A stretch of 64,000 bases of DNA from Pseudomonas sp. WJP1 (GCF_028471945.1 NZ_CP110128.1:3708501-3772500); one strand, 5' to 3'. Shown: positions 27,692 to 37,431, counted from the stretch's first letter. Numbers and translations are program-made. Notes: generated by a model from the letters alone, not told the origin.

Positions 27692-28378
27692 ATGCATGTA
27701 GACAACGCCATACGCTCCCGCAAATCGGTCCGCCGCTTCCTGCCCATGGGTATTTCCAGGCCGGTGATCGAACATATCCTCAAGGTGGCCTCCCGGGCGC
27801 CCAGCGGCAACAACGTGCAGCCGTGGCATGTCCATGTGCTGACCGGCGATGCCAAGCAGGCGCTGTGTGCCGATATCCTGGCGTCCACCGGCCAAGCCGG
27901 CCAGCATGATCCTGAATACCAGTATTACCCGGACAACTGGTTCGAACCCTATCAGGGCCGTCGTCGCGCCTCCGGTTATGGCCTGTATGAAGCGCTCGGC
28001 ATCGACCGCAACGACCGGGAGGCCCGCGAGCATCAGAACCTGCGCAACTTTCATTTCTTCGATGCCCCGGTCGGCCTGTTGATCAGCCTCGATCGCCGAC
28101 TCAATACCGGCAGCTACATCGACCTGGGCATGTTCATCCAGAACATCATGCTCGCCGCTCGCGGCCAGGGCTTGCACACCTGCCCCCAGGCCGCGTTCGC
28201 CTGGTATCACCAGATCGTGCGCCGGCATGTGCCTCTGGCGGATGAGGACATCCTGGTCTGCGGCATCGCACTCGGGCATGAGGACCGCGACGCGCCGGAA
28301 AACAGCCTGCAGACACAGCGCGAGCCGGTCGCCGCTTTCACGTCCTTCCATGGTTTCACCGAGCACGTGCCTGGATAG
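27692..28378 (+). CDS. Nitroreductase-family FMN oxidoreductase
   Basis: A 228-residue flavoprotein of the nitroreductase fold. RSRKSVRRFLP (about 8) and SRAPSGNNVQPWHVHV (about 36) bind FMN, and GLHTCPQAAFAWY (about 160) is the second signature. Its natural substrate is unlikely to be a nitro compound; in a catabolic operon it may reduce or oxidise a C=C bond or quinone. It is the last gene of the importer operon and ends 14 bases before a strong terminator. Confidence 0.85.
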   Translation: MHVDNAIRSRKSVRRFLPMGISRPVIEHILKVASRAPSGNNVQPWHVHVLTGDAKQALCADILASTGQAGQHDPEYQYYPDNWFEPYQGRRRASGYGLYEALGIDRNDREAREHQNLRNFHFFDAPVGLLISLDRRLNTGSYIDLGMFIQNIMLAARGQGLHTCPQAAFAWYHQIVRRHVPLADEDILVCGIALGHEDRDAPENSLQTQREPVAAFTSFHGFTEHVPG

Positions 28379-28392
28379 CCAGGTACCCGCAT

Positions 28393-28430
28393 AAAAAAGG
28401 CGATGGTTGTATGACCATCGCCTTTTTTTG
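28393..28430. terminator. Bidirectional intrinsic terminator
   Basis: GGCGATGGT (28399-28407) pairs with ACCATCGCC (28414-28422), flanked by six A's on the left and seven T's on the right. It therefore works for both strands and ends the plus-strand importer operon and the minus-strand badK-to-gcdH operon, which converge here. Confidence 0.93.
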
Positions 28431-28464
28431 GCTTGCCGCCGGCTTCAGACTGGCCAGGCAAGCA

Positions 28465-29646
28465 TCAGAAAAACGCCTGGATGCCGGTCTGCGCCCGACC
28501 GAGGATCAACGCATGCACGTCGTGGGTGCCTTCGTAGGTGTTGACCACTTCCAGATTGACCAGGTGACGGGCCACGCCAAACTCGTCGCTGATGCCATTG
28601 CCACCCAACATGTCCCGCGCCAGGCGTGCGATGTCGAGCGACTTGCCGCAGCTGTTGCGCTTCATGATCGAAGTGATTTCAACGGCGGCCGTGCCTTCGT
28701 CTTTCATCCGCCCCAGGCGCAGGCAGCCTTGCAGGGCCAGGGTGATTTCGGTCTGCATGTCCGCCAGTTTCTTCTGGATCAACTGGCTGGCAGCCAGCGG
28801 GCGACCGAACTGGTTGCGGTCCAGTACGTACTGGCGCGCGGTGTGCCAGCAGTCCTCGGCCGCGCCCAGTGCGCCCCAGGCGATGCCGTAGCGCGCCGAA
28901 TTCAGGCAGGTGAACGGGCCGCGCAGGCCGCGCACATCCGGGAAGGCGTTCTCTTCGGGGCAGAACACATTGTCCATGACGATTTCGCCGGTAATCGACG
29001 CACGCAGCCCGACCTTGCCGTGAATGACCGGCGCGCTCAGGCCCTGCCAGCCCTTCTCCAGGACGAAGCCGCGAATCTGCCCTTCATCGTCCTTGGCCCA
29101 GACCACGAACACGTCGGCGATCGGGCTGTTAGTGATCCACATCTTGCTGCCGGTCAGGCGGTAGCCGCCGTCGACTTTTCGTGCCCGGGTGATCATCGAG
29201 CCCGGATCGGAGCCATGGTTCGGCTCGGTCAGGCCGAAGCAGCCGATGTAATGACCGCTGGCCAGCTTGGGCAGGTACTTCTGTTTGGTGGCTTCGTTGC
29301 CGAATTCATTGATCGGCACCATCACCAGGGAGGACTGCACGCTCATCATCGAGCGATAGCCCGAGTCCACGCGCTCGACTTCCCGGGCGATCAGGCCATA
29401 ACACACATAGTTCAGGCCGCTGCCGCCGTAGGTTTCGGGAATGGTTGCGCCGAGCAGGCCGGTCTCGCCCATTTCGCGAAAGATCGCAGGGTCCGTCTGC
29501 TCGTGACGAAAAGCCTCCAGCACCCGAGGCGCCAGCTTGTCGGCGGCGAACTGCTGGGCACTGTCGCGCACCATGCGCTCTTCTTCGGTGAGTTGCTGAT
29601 CGAGCAGCAGCGGGTCGATCCAGTTGAAGCTTGCCTTGTTGGCCAT
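28465..29646 (-). CDS. gcdH: Glutaryl-CoA dehydrogenase
   Basis: A 393-residue dehydrogenase. [19 protein letters not shown] at the N-terminus, [15 protein letters not shown] (about 95), [12 protein letters not shown] (about 140) and [15 protein letters not shown] near the end, with the catalytic glutamate, are characteristic of GcdH. It oxidises and decarboxylates glutaryl-CoA to crotonyl-CoA. It is the last gene of the nine-gene minus operon, which fits the final steps of pimeloyl-CoA oxidation. It may be a paralogue of the lysine/glutarate enzyme encoded elsewhere. Confidence 0.92.
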   Translation of the reverse strand: MANKASFNWIDPLLLDQQLTEEERMVRDSAQQFAADKLAPRVLEAFRHEQTDPAIFREMGETGLLGATIPETYGGSGLNYVCYGLIAREVERVDSGYRSMMSVQSSLVMVPINEFGNEATKQKYLPKLASGHYIGCFGLTEPNHGSDPGSMITRARKVDGGYRLTGSKMWITNSPIADVFVVWAKDDEGQIRGFVLEKGWQGLSAPVIHGKVGLRASITGEIVMDNVFCPEENAFPDVRGLRGPFTCLNSARYGIAWGALGAAEDCWHTARQYVLDRNQFGRPLAASQLIQKKLADMQTEITLALQGCLRLGRMKDEGTAAVEITSIMKRNSCGKSLDIARLARDMLGGNGISDEFGVARHLVNLEVVNTYEGTHDVHALILGRAQTGIQAFF

Positions 29647-29680
29647 GGGTCATTCTCCGGTTGGGTTCTTGTAATGTTGG

Positions 29681-30883
29681 TCAGTCGAGGCGTTCGATTA
29701 CGCAGGCAATGCCCTGGCCGAGGCCAATGCACAGGCTGACCAGGGCGAAGCGTGCGTTGCTGCGTTCCAGTTGCCGCACCGCGCTGTAGGCCAGGCGAGC
29801 GCCGGAAGCACCGAGTGGGTGGCCGATGGCAATGGCACCACCGTTGGGGTTCAGGCGCGGATCATCGAAGGCCACGCCGAGTTGCCGGGCACAGCCGAGC
29901 ACTTGTGCGGCAAACGCTTCGTTGATTTCGATCAGGTCCATGTCGGCAAGCGTCAAGCCTGCGCGTTGCAAGGCCTTGGTGCAGGCCGGCACCGGGCCGA
30001 GGCCCATCAGGCGTGGTTCGACCCCGGCCACGGCGCCGGCGAGGATGCGCGCGCGAGGCCTGAGGTCGGCCTTTTCGCCAATGGCCCGCGAACCAATCAG
30101 CAGCGCTGCCGCGCCATCGTTGATGCCCGAGGCGTTGCCCGCGGTGACAACACCGCCGTTAAACAGCGGTTGCAGGTCGGACAGCGCCTCGAAGTTGCTT
30201 TGTGGGCGCGGATGTTCGTCACGGTCGACGATCTTCGGTGGCTGCTTGCGCCCTTGCGGCACTTCGATCGGCAGGATTTCACCGGCCTGGAAACCATCGC
30301 GAACGGACGCGTCGAACAGCGCCTGACTGCGCGCGGCATAGAGGTCGGCGTCCTCGCGAGTGATGCCCAGTTCACGGGCGACGTTGTCCGCCGTCTGCGG
30401 CATCGAATCGGCACCGAACCCGGACTCTACCTTCGGGTTGGGAAAGCGTGCGCCGATTGAGCTGTCGTACACATGAAAATCACGGGACCATGCGCTTTGC
30501 GCCTTGGCCACCACAAACGGCGCACGACTCATGCTCTCAGCGCCACCAGCAATAAACAACTCACCCTCGCCTGAGCGCACGGCACGCGCTGCATCCAGCA
30601 CGGCGGCCAGGCCGGAGCCACATAGACGATTGACAGTCAGCCCGGCAACGGCCGTCGGCAGGCCGGACAGCAGTGCAACATGACGCGCCAGGTTGCGCCC
30701 GTCCTCACCGGCCTGACTGCTGCAGCCGGCGATCAAGTCTTCATAGTCGCGCACGTCGAACGGGTTACGCGCCACCAAGGCACACACCACACTGGCCAGC
30801 AGGTCATCCGGGCGCACAGCGGCCAGGGCGCCAGCGTGACGAGCAAAAGGCGAACGCAGGCCATCGTAGATATAGGCGCTCAT
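29681..30883 (-). CDS. Thiolase (3-oxoadipyl-CoA thiolase-like)
   Basis: A 400-residue thiolase. It opens YIYDGLRSPFARHAGALA as in PcaF/PaaJ. The nucleophile is in VNRLCGSGLAAV (about 90), with IAIGHPLGASGAR (about 350) and SLCIGLGQG (about 385). Dicarboxyl-CoA thiolases of this type cleave 3-oxoadipyl-CoA. Here the likely substrate is 3-oxopimeloyl-CoA, giving glutaryl-CoA and acetyl-CoA for the adjacent gcdH product. Its start overlaps the preceding stop by 4 bases. Confidence 0.9.
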   Translation of the reverse strand: MSAYIYDGLRSPFARHAGALAAVRPDDLLASVVCALVARNPFDVRDYEDLIAGCSSQAGEDGRNLARHVALLSGLPTAVAGLTVNRLCGSGLAAVLDAARAVRSGEGELFIAGGAESMSRAPFVVAKAQSAWSRDFHVYDSSIGARFPNPKVESGFGADSMPQTADNVARELGITREDADLYAARSQALFDASVRDGFQAGEILPIEVPQGRKQPPKIVDRDEHPRPQSNFEALSDLQPLFNGGVVTAGNASGINDGAAALLIGSRAIGEKADLRPRARILAGAVAGVEPRLMGLGPVPACTKALQRAGLTLADMDLIEINEAFAAQVLGCARQLGVAFDDPRLNPNGGAIAIGHPLGASGARLAYSAVRQLERSNARFALVSLCIGLGQGIACVIERLD

Positions 30884-32406
30884 GCTTGCTCCTCGGGGGT
30901 GGTCAGGGGCAGGCCGAGCTGCACACGACGCCGCAGCCAGGAGCTGACCCGGTAGCGCGGCTCCTGATACAGCTCATGCAGTCGGTGCAGGATCTGCTGG
31001 ATCTGCAAAGCACCGTAATGGTCGCCAAAACCCAGCGGACCATGGGGGTAACCGAGGGCCAACTGCACCGCACGGTCGAGGATCGCGGGTTCGGCGATGC
31101 GCCGCTGGGCAATTTCGCAACCCAGGTTGACGATCCCGGCGAGCACGCGCTGGGCGATGAACCCCGGCGAGTCATTGATGACCTCCACTGGAACACCATC
31201 GGCACCCAGGGCCTGGCGCGCCTGGGCCAGGACCTGTGGATCGAGCGCCGGTTGGCGCATCAGCACGCGGCGCGTGTCGAAACCGACGAAGGTCTCCAGC
31301 GCCAGGCTGCGTCGTGGTGGCAGTCGTTTGCGGGCGATCACGCTGCTGGCATCCTCGCCCAAAGGCGTGACCAGGCAGATGGCGTGCGCACTCGGTTGAT
31401 CGCCCTGCTCCAGCGCCACGCCGGCAACCGACAGCACCGCAGAGATCCGCTCGCGCATGGTCGAGTCGTCGCAGTCCAGCCAGAACGGCTGGGTGATCGA
31501 CACCTGCGGATGCGCCGGTTGTGCTTGCTCGACCACGCCACCGTCCTGGTAGCGATAGAAGCCCTGCCCGGTCTTGCGCCCGAGCAAACCACTGGCCAGA
31601 CGCGGAGGCACCAGCGCCGAAGGGGTGTAGCGCGGGTCCTGGTAAAACTGGGTATGAATCGATTCCATCACCGCATGGGAAATGTCCAGGCCGGTCAGGT
31701 CGAACAGTTCGAACGGCCCCATGCGAAAGCCGAGGCTGTCCTTGAGGATGCGATCGATCTGCGCCGGTGTGGCAATCCCCTCGCCGAGGATACGCAAGGC
31801 CTCCGGACCAAAGGCCCGCCCGGCATGGTTGACCAGGAAGCCCGGGGAGTCAGGCGTCGTTGCGGCAAAATGTCCGGCGTGCCCGGCCAGCGCCGCCAGG
31901 CGTTGAACCACCTGCGGGTCGGTCAGTTCGCCACGGACCACCTCGACGATTTTCATCAGTGGCACCGGGTTGAAGAAGTGAAACCCGGCGACCCGTTCGG
32001 GATGCTTGCAAGCACTGGCAATCAGGCTCACTGACAAGGATGAAGTGTTGGTCGCCAGCACCGCATCGGGCCTTACGACTTGCTCCAGCGCGCGGAACAA
32101 CGACTGCTTGGCCTGGAGGTTTTCCACGATCGCCTCGATCAACACATCACAATCGGCCAAGGCTTCAAGGCTGATGGCCGGGCGCATGCAAGCCAATGCC
32201 GTCGCCAGTGCTTCACTGCTCAACTTGCCCTTGGCGGCGGATCGCTCAAGCAACGCGCGATTGGCTTGCAGCGCTTCCTCCGTTGCTTCGCTGCGGCTGT
32301 CATACAGCAACACCGGAACGCCCGCGGTGGCGAACAACTGGGCGATTCCCCGGCCCATGGCACCGCTGCCGATCACACCGATCTGTCTGAACGTATTCAC
32401 ATGCAC
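30880..32406 (-). CDS. 3-Hydroxyacyl-CoA dehydrogenase (PaaH-like, two-domain)
   Basis: The 508-residue protein has an N-terminal NAD domain with GSGAMGRGIAQLFATAG (about 13), the catalytic GFHFFNPVPLMKIVEVV (about 138), one 3HCDH C-domain and a second 3HCDH-like domain at the C-terminus (about 410-500), as in PaaH/PaaC. It oxidises an L-3-hydroxyacyl-CoA, here probably 3-hydroxypimeloyl-CoA and 3-hydroxybutyryl-CoA. It sits between etfA (4-base gap) and the thiolase gene. Confidence 0.9.
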   Translation of the reverse strand: MHVNTFRQIGVIGSGAMGRGIAQLFATAGVPVLLYDSRSEATEEALQANRALLERSAAKGKLSSEALATALACMRPAISLEALADCDVLIEAIVENLQAKQSLFRALEQVVRPDAVLATNTSSLSVSLIASACKHPERVAGFHFFNPVPLMKIVEVVRGELTDPQVVQRLAALAGHAGHFAATTPDSPGFLVNHAGRAFGPEALRILGEGIATPAQIDRILKDSLGFRMGPFELFDLTGLDISHAVMESIHTQFYQDPRYTPSALVPPRLASGLLGRKTGQGFYRYQDGGVVEQAQPAHPQVSITQPFWLDCDDSTMRERISAVLSVAGVALEQGDQPSAHAICLVTPLGEDASSVIARKRLPPRRSLALETFVGFDTRRVLMRQPALDPQVLAQARQALGADGVPVEVINDSPGFIAQRVLAGIVNLGCEIAQRRIAEPAILDRAVQLALGYPHGPLGFGDHYGALQIQQILHRLHELYQEPRYRVSSWLRRRVQLGLPLTTPEEQA

Positions 32407-32410
32407 CTCC

Positions 32411-33340
32411 TCAGATTGCCCGTTCCAGCTCCGGCACGGCCTCGAACAGATCCGCCACCAGGCCGTAGTCGGCCACCTGGAAAATCGGCGCCTCTTCGTC
32501 CTTGTTGATCGCCACGATCACCTTGGAATCCTTCATGCCGGCCAGATGCTGGATGGCGCCGGAGATGCCCACGGCGATGTACAACTGCGGCGCGACGATC
32601 TTGCCGGTCTGGCCGACCTGCATGTCGTTGGGTACGAAACCGGCGTCGACCGCGGCGCGCGACGCCCCCACGCCCGCGCCGAGCTTGTCGGCCAGTGCAT
32701 AGAGGTGCTTGAAGTTGTCGCCGTTCTGCATGCCACGGCCACCTGACACAACGATCTTCGCCGCGGTCAGCTCCGGACGGTCGGACTTGGCCAGTGCTTC
32801 ACTGACAAACGCCGACCGGCCGCTGTCGCTGACCAGGCTCAGCGCTTCGATGGCGGCATTGCCCCCTTCAGCGGCAGCGGCGTCGAACCCGGTGCCGCGT
32901 ACAGTGATCACCTTGACGGCGGCAGATGACTGCACCGTCGCGATGGCATTGCCCGCGTAGATCGGGCGCTTGAAGGTATTGGCACTTTCGACCGCGATGA
33001 TCTCCGAGATCTGGTCGACATCCAGTAGCGCGGCAACCCGCGGCAGGATGTTCTTGCCGTTACTGGTGGCGGCAGCGAGGACGTGGCTGTAGCCCTTGCC
33101 AAGCTCGGCAACCAGAGGAGCCACGTTTTCCGGCAATTGGTGAGCATACGCGGCGTTGTCGGCCAGCAGCACTTTCGCCACGCCAGCAACCTGCGCCGCC
33201 GCTTCAGCCACGGCGCCAGCGCCATGGCCTGCGACCAGCAGATGAATGTCGCCACCGATCTGCTGCGCAGCGGTCACGGCATTCAGGGTAGCGGCCGCCA
33301 GCGCCGCGTTGTTGTGTTCAGCGATAACCAGGATAGCCAT
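32411..33340 (-). CDS. etfA: Electron transfer flavoprotein alpha subunit
   Basis: A 309-residue ETF alpha chain. The C-terminal FAD-binding signature is [42 protein letters not shown]. The N-terminal half begins [11 protein letters not shown]. With EtfB it carries electrons from the acyl-CoA dehydrogenases encoded alongside to ETF-quinone oxidoreductase. It directly abuts etfB (one-base overlap). A second etf pair dedicated to this operon is likely, because pseudomonads normally have a housekeeping pair. Confidence 0.95.
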   Translation of the reverse strand: MAILVIAEHNNAALAAATLNAVTAAQQIGGDIHLLVAGHGAGAVAEAAAQVAGVAKVLLADNAAYAHQLPENVAPLVAELGKGYSHVLAAATSNGKNILPRVAALLDVDQISEIIAVESANTFKRPIYAGNAIATVQSSAAVKVITVRGTGFDAAAAEGGNAAIEALSLVSDSGRSAFVSEALAKSDRPELTAAKIVVSGGRGMQNGDNFKHLYALADKLGAGVGASRAAVDAGFVPNDMQVGQTGKIVAPQLYIAVGISGAIQHLAGMKDSKVIVAINKDEEAPIFQVADYGLVADLFEAVPELERAI

Positions 33341-34089
33341 TAGATTACCTTCGCCTCGTTCTTGAGTTTCTCGACCAGTTCGGCCACCGACTTGACCTTG
33401 ATCCCGGCGCTGCGCGCGGCCGGCGCTTCGACTTTCAAAGTCTGCACGGTGCCCGTGCAGCTCACGCCCAGGGCGCTCGGAGTGAGCACCTCCAGCGGCT
33501 TTTTCTTGGCTTTCATGATGTTGGGTAGCGACGCGTAGCGCGGCTCGTTCAGGCGCAGGTCGGTGGTGACGATGGCCGGCAGTTTCAGCGCGACCGTTTG
33601 TGCGCCGCCGTCGATTTCGCGGGTCACGGCGACACTGTCTCCGTCGATGGCGACTTTGGAGGCGAAGGTGCCCTGCCCGTAGCCGCTCAATGCCGCGAGC
33701 ATCTGGCCGGTCTGGTTGTTGTCGCTGTCGATGGACTGCTTGCCGAGGATCACCAGCTGAGGCTGTTCCTTGTCGACCACCGCCTTCAACAGCTTGGCCA
33801 CGGCCAGGGAACCCAGTTCTTCACCGGCCTCGACCAAAATGGCACGGTCGGCGCCCAGGGCCAGAGCGGTGCGCAGTTGCTCCTGTGCCGCGCTGCTGCC
33901 GATGCTGACGACCACCACCTCGGTGGCAACCCCTTGCTCTTTCAGACGCACCGCTTCTTCCACGGCGATCTCGCAGAAGGGATTCATCGCCATCTTGACG
34001 TTGGCCAGGTCGACGCCGGATTGGTCGGCCTTGACACGAACCTTGACGTTGAAATCGACCACGCGCTTTACCGCAACCAGTACTTTCAT
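33340..34089 (-). CDS. etfB: Electron transfer flavoprotein beta subunit
   Basis: A 249-residue ETF beta chain beginning [19 protein letters not shown], with the [16 protein letters not shown] (about 37) and [22 protein letters not shown] (about 115) signatures that bind AMP and the partner. It pairs with EtfA from the next gene. It lies between the small acyl-CoA dehydrogenase gene and etfA, so oxidation and electron transfer are co-expressed. Confidence 0.95.
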   Translation of the reverse strand: MKVLVAVKRVVDFNVKVRVKADQSGVDLANVKMAMNPFCEIAVEEAVRLKEQGVATEVVVVSIGSSAAQEQLRTALALGADRAILVEAGEELGSLAVAKLLKAVVDKEQPQLVILGKQSIDSDNNQTGQMLAALSGYGQGTFASKVAIDGDSVAVTREIDGGAQTVALKLPAIVTTDLRLNEPRYASLPNIMKAKKKPLEVLTPSALGVSCTGTVQTLKVEAPAARSAGIKVKSVAELVEKLKNEAKVI

Positions 34090-34119
34090 AGTGTGTTCCC
34101 GTGTGAGTGCTGTGATGGA

Positions 34120-35262
34120 TCAGGCGCTGTGCAGCAGCGCGGCGTAGGCCTGCAAATGGTGATCGTCATCACCCAACTGGTGACTGAGCATCACCAGCCT
34201 TTTGGCGTGATGGGCCAGGCTGTATTCCCAGGTCATGCCGATGCCGCCGTGCAACTGGATCGCTTGCTCGGCGATCAGGCGTGCGGCGCGCACCACCACG
34301 AATTTGGCGGCCGCCAGTTGCCGGCTGCGTTCGTCGCTGTCGGCCTGATCGGCCACGCAGGCAGCGAGGATGGCCATCGAGGTAGCCAATTCCAGCTCGC
34401 CACGCATGTCGGCCATGCGGTGCTGCAGCACCTGGAACTTGCCGATGGGGGCACCGAACTGCTTGCGAGTCTTGAGGTAGTCGAGGGTCAGGCGAAAAGC
34501 TTCCTCCATGCCGCCGATGGCTTCGGCGCACTGCCCGGCAATCGCGCGACCCTGCTGATAACGCAAGGCTGGCAAGGCCTCGCCGACGTTGCCAAGCAAC
34601 GCGCCCCGACCCACAAAGACATCGTCGAGGATCAGGTCGCTGGCACGCGGGCCGTCGATGCAGGGGTAATCGCGACGCTGCAAACCGTCCGCCTGGGAAT
34701 CGACCAGGAACAGGCTGATCCCCTGTTCGCCCAGCGCATCGCCGCCTGTACGCGCAGACACCAGGATCAACCCCGCACTGGCCGCGCCGACCACGGCGAT
34801 CTTGCGCCCGGACAGGCACCAGCCACCCTCGACCGCACGTGCCTGGGTCTGCACGTCGTGCAATTGGTAATGGCTTTGCAGTTCTTCCAAAGCCACCGCC
34901 AGTTGCAGCGAGCCGCCAGCGACTTGCGGCAACAGGTCTGCCTGCTGGCTGGCATCGCCCAGTTGCTGCAGCAGGCCCGCCGCGTGAATCTGCGACTGCA
35001 GGAACGGTTCCAGGCACAGGTTGCGACCGAGCTCGGTCATGATCAGCAGGTTGTCCACGCCGCTGCCACCGAAACCGCCGTGTGCCTGGGCAATCGGCAC
35101 CGAACACAGGCCCAGTTCGGCCATCTGGTTCCAGAACGCCGGGCTCATGCCGGCTTCGCTGCGGTAGTAGCCTTCGCGGGCTTCGAAGCTGTAGTGATCG
35201 CGGGCCAGTCGGGCCACGGTGTCTTGCAGCATCTGCTGCTCGGCGCTGAGTGTGAAGTCCAT
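34120..35262 (-). CDS. pimD: Acyl-CoA dehydrogenase, PimD-like (small) subunit
   Basis: The 380-residue protein starts MDFTLSAEQQMLQDTVARLARDHYSFEAREGYY and has GGFGGSGVDNLLIMTELGRNL (about 62), the pattern of PimD, the pimeloyl-CoA dehydrogenase small subunit, and of heteromeric dehydrogenases. The normal FAD-loop TEPxxGSD is replaced by EELQSHYQLHD, as expected for a partner that depends on the large chain. QLHGGIGMTWEY lies near the C-terminus. It follows the PimC-like gene with an 11-base gap. Substrate assignment rests on context. Confidence 0.8.
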   Translation of the reverse strand: MDFTLSAEQQMLQDTVARLARDHYSFEAREGYYRSEAGMSPAFWNQMAELGLCSVPIAQAHGGFGGSGVDNLLIMTELGRNLCLEPFLQSQIHAAGLLQQLGDASQQADLLPQVAGGSLQLAVALEELQSHYQLHDVQTQARAVEGGWCLSGRKIAVVGAASAGLILVSARTGGDALGEQGISLFLVDSQADGLQRRDYPCIDGPRASDLILDDVFVGRGALLGNVGEALPALRYQQGRAIAGQCAEAIGGMEEAFRLTLDYLKTRKQFGAPIGKFQVLQHRMADMRGELELATSMAILAACVADQADSDERSRQLAAAKFVVVRAARLIAEQAIQLHGGIGMTWEYSLAHHAKRLVMLSHQLGDDDHHLQAYAALLHSA

Positions 35263-35273
35263 TGCGTACCTCC

Positions 35274-36470
35274 TTAAAGCTCAAGAATCATCTTGGCGAT
35301 GATGTTCTTTTGAATTTCATTGGAGCCGCCGTAGATAGACAGCTTGCGCAGGTTGAAATACTGGCTGGCGGGGGCGGCGCTGTAGTCGCTGTGCAGTGCA
35401 GTACCGGTGAAATCGTCGTGCAGTTCGGCCTCGACAAAGGGCAGCGCCTTGGTGCCCAGCGCCTTGCGCAGCAAGTGGCTGATGGCCTGGCGAATTTCGG
35501 AGCCCTTGATCTTCAGGATCGAGCTTTCGGCACCGGGCACACCGCCGGCCTGGGCGGCGGCGAGGATGCGCAAGGTGCTCATCTCGATGGCCAGCAGCTG
35601 AATCTCAACCTCGGCGACCTGCAGGCGAAACTGCAAATCGTCCAGCAGCGGCAAACCGTTGCGCAGTTCCTGCCGGGCCACCTCCTTGAGGTGCGCCAGT
35701 GCCGCCTTGGACTGGCCGATACCGGCCTGCCCGGTGCGCTCGTGGGTCAGCAGGTACTTGGCGCAGGTCCAGCCCTGATTCTCTTCGCCCACCAGGTTCT
35801 CGACCGGTACGCGGACGTTGTCGAAGAACACCTCGTTGACCTCATGCTCGCCTTCGAGCGTGATGATCGGGCGAACGCTGATGCCGGGGCTGGCCATGTC
35901 GATCAGCAGGAAGGAAATACCCCGCTGCTGCTGGGCTTCGTTGTCCGTGCGCACCAGGCAGAAAATCATGTTGGCGTGCTGGCCCAGGGTGGTCCAGGTC
36001 TTCTGACCGTTGACCACATAGTGCTCGCCCTCACGCACGGCGCGGGTCTTGAGGCTGGCCAGGTCCGAGCCCGCGCCCGGCTCGCTATAGCCCTGGCACC
36101 ACCAGTCTTCACCGCTGAGGATGCGCGGAAGGTAATGCGCCTGCTGCGCCTTGCTGCCGAACTTCATGATCACCGGGGCAACCATGTTGACGCCGAAGGA
36201 GATCAGGCGTGGTGCGCCGAAGGTGGCGCATTCTTCTTCGAAGATGTGTTTCTGCACCACGCCCCAGCCAGTGCCACCAAAGGCCACCGGCCAATTGGCC
36301 GCGTACCAGCCGCGCCGCGCGAGGATGCGCTGCCAGCGTTGGTGGTCGTCCTTGCTCAAGCGCTTGCCCAGGCGAACTTTGCTGGCGATGTCTGCGGGTA
36401 GCGCGTCACTGAGAAAGGCCCGCACCTCGGCGCGGAACTCAAGCTCGGCGGGTGTGTAATGGATGTCCAT
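35274..36470 (-). CDS. pimC: Acyl-CoA dehydrogenase, PimC-like (large) subunit
   Basis: A 398-residue dehydrogenase beginning MDIHYTPAELEFRAEVRAFL, with GGTGWGVVQKHIFEEE (about 70), YSEPGAGSDLASLKTRA (about 130) and the C-terminal SIYGGSNEIQKNIIAKMIL. The latter lacks the YEGT glutamate, as in PimC-type chains. With the small subunit it should form a heteromeric enzyme oxidising pimeloyl-CoA to 2,3-didehydropimeloyl-CoA. The start at 36470 is preceded by AGAGGAC; an upstream extension to 36557 reads as non-family sequence. Confidence 0.82.
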   Translation of the reverse strand: MDIHYTPAELEFRAEVRAFLSDALPADIASKVRLGKRLSKDDHQRWQRILARRGWYAANWPVAFGGTGWGVVQKHIFEEECATFGAPRLISFGVNMVAPVIMKFGSKAQQAHYLPRILSGEDWWCQGYSEPGAGSDLASLKTRAVREGEHYVVNGQKTWTTLGQHANMIFCLVRTDNEAQQQRGISFLLIDMASPGISVRPIITLEGEHEVNEVFFDNVRVPVENLVGEENQGWTCAKYLLTHERTGQAGIGQSKAALAHLKEVARQELRNGLPLLDDLQFRLQVAEVEIQLLAIEMSTLRILAAAQAGGVPGAESSILKIKGSEIRQAISHLLRKALGTKALPFVEAELHDDFTGTALHSDYSAAPASQYFNLRKLSIYGGSNEIQKNIIAKMILEL

Positions 36471-36519
36471 GCAAAGTCCTCTATCGATGGTCAGGCCAAC
36501 CCCGAGGCTGGCCGCAAGT

Positions 36520-37380
36520 TCAGCCTTGGCGTTGCCTGGCCGCCTGGCGCCGGGCAAAGAAGTCTTCGATCAGCGCCGCGCGCTGGGGCGATGCCATGCA
36601 CTCGAGAAACAGCGTGCGCTCGCGCTGCAGGCCTTCGCTCAACGGCATTTGCGTTGCCGCTTCGACGGCGGCGAGGCAACGCGGCGCCGAGAATGAATCA
36701 GCTTGGGTACGGCTGATTTCGCTGCGTCGGGCCTCAATCAAGGCGCTGGCTTCGGCAGGTGTCGTGGGAATTTCGATCTGGCCGACACGCCGCACTGGGG
36801 CCTGCTCGGCCAAGAGTTGCCGTGCATGCCGCAGGCCTGCGACCAGAGGCTCGTCGTCGAACAGAGCGTCTACAAGAGCAAGTCCCAACGCCTGGCTCGC
36901 CTCTATCGGTTCACCCGTGATGATCATCTCCAGCGCTGTTTCGACACCCACCAGACGCGGCAAGCGCTGGGTGCCCCCACCACCGGGCAACAGCCCCAGG
37001 CGGGTTTCCGGCAAACCGAGCCGGGTGGCACTGTGGGCAATGCGGTAGTGGCAACCCAGCGCGACTTCCAGCCCGCCGCCCAGCACCGAACCGTGCAACA
37101 CCGCCAGCGAAGGCTTGTTGCCGTTTTCGATGGCCAGGGTCAGTTCCTGCAGGATCGGCGCCTGGGCCGGCTGGCCGAACTCGCGAATATCGGCGCCGGC
37201 GATAAAGGTCTTGCCCACGCAATAGAGCATGATCAATTCGACCTGCGCGTCCCGTTCGGCCTCTCTAAAGGCTTCCAGCAACCCGGCGCGCAGGGCGTGG
37301 CCAAGGGCATTGACCGGCGGGTTGTCGACCCGGATCAAGGCCACGCCTGCCTCGTGGGTCATTTGTACGACTGAAGTCAT
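36520..37380 (-). CDS. Enoyl-CoA hydratase, stand-alone PimF/FadB-type N-terminal domain
   Basis: The 286-residue crotonase has GKTFIAGADIREF (about 58), HGSVLGGGLEVALGCHYR (about 94) and GLPETRLGLLPGGGGTQRLP (about 123). Its tail (about 250-286, ERTLFLECMASPQRAALIEDFFARRQA) looks like the linker that joins the hydratase to the dehydrogenase domain in bifunctional proteins such as PimF and FadB. The dehydrogenase domain is missing here and is encoded separately at 30880-32406. It should hydrate 2-heptenedioyl-CoA and crotonyl-CoA. Confidence 0.85.
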   Translation of the reverse strand: MTSVVQMTHEAGVALIRVDNPPVNALGHALRAGLLEAFREAERDAQVELIMLYCVGKTFIAGADIREFGQPAQAPILQELTLAIENGNKPSLAVLHGSVLGGGLEVALGCHYRIAHSATRLGLPETRLGLLPGGGGTQRLPRLVGVETALEMIITGEPIEASQALGLALVDALFDDEPLVAGLRHARQLLAEQAPVRRVGQIEIPTTPAEASALIEARRSEISRTQADSFSAPRCLAAVEAATQMPLSEGLQRERTLFLECMASPQRAALIEDFFARRQAARQRQG

Positions 37381-37431
37381 CGGACAGTTCCTCTTCTTGT
37401 TGTTATGCGGCTTGCCAATCGGTCGCGCCTG

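Noticed and set aside
34120..36470. Steroid side-chain dehydrogenase pair (ChsE-like)
   Set aside because: Those enzymes are also heteromeric, but the neighbours BadI, BadK and GcdH point to pimeloyl-CoA; no steroid catabolic gene is present.
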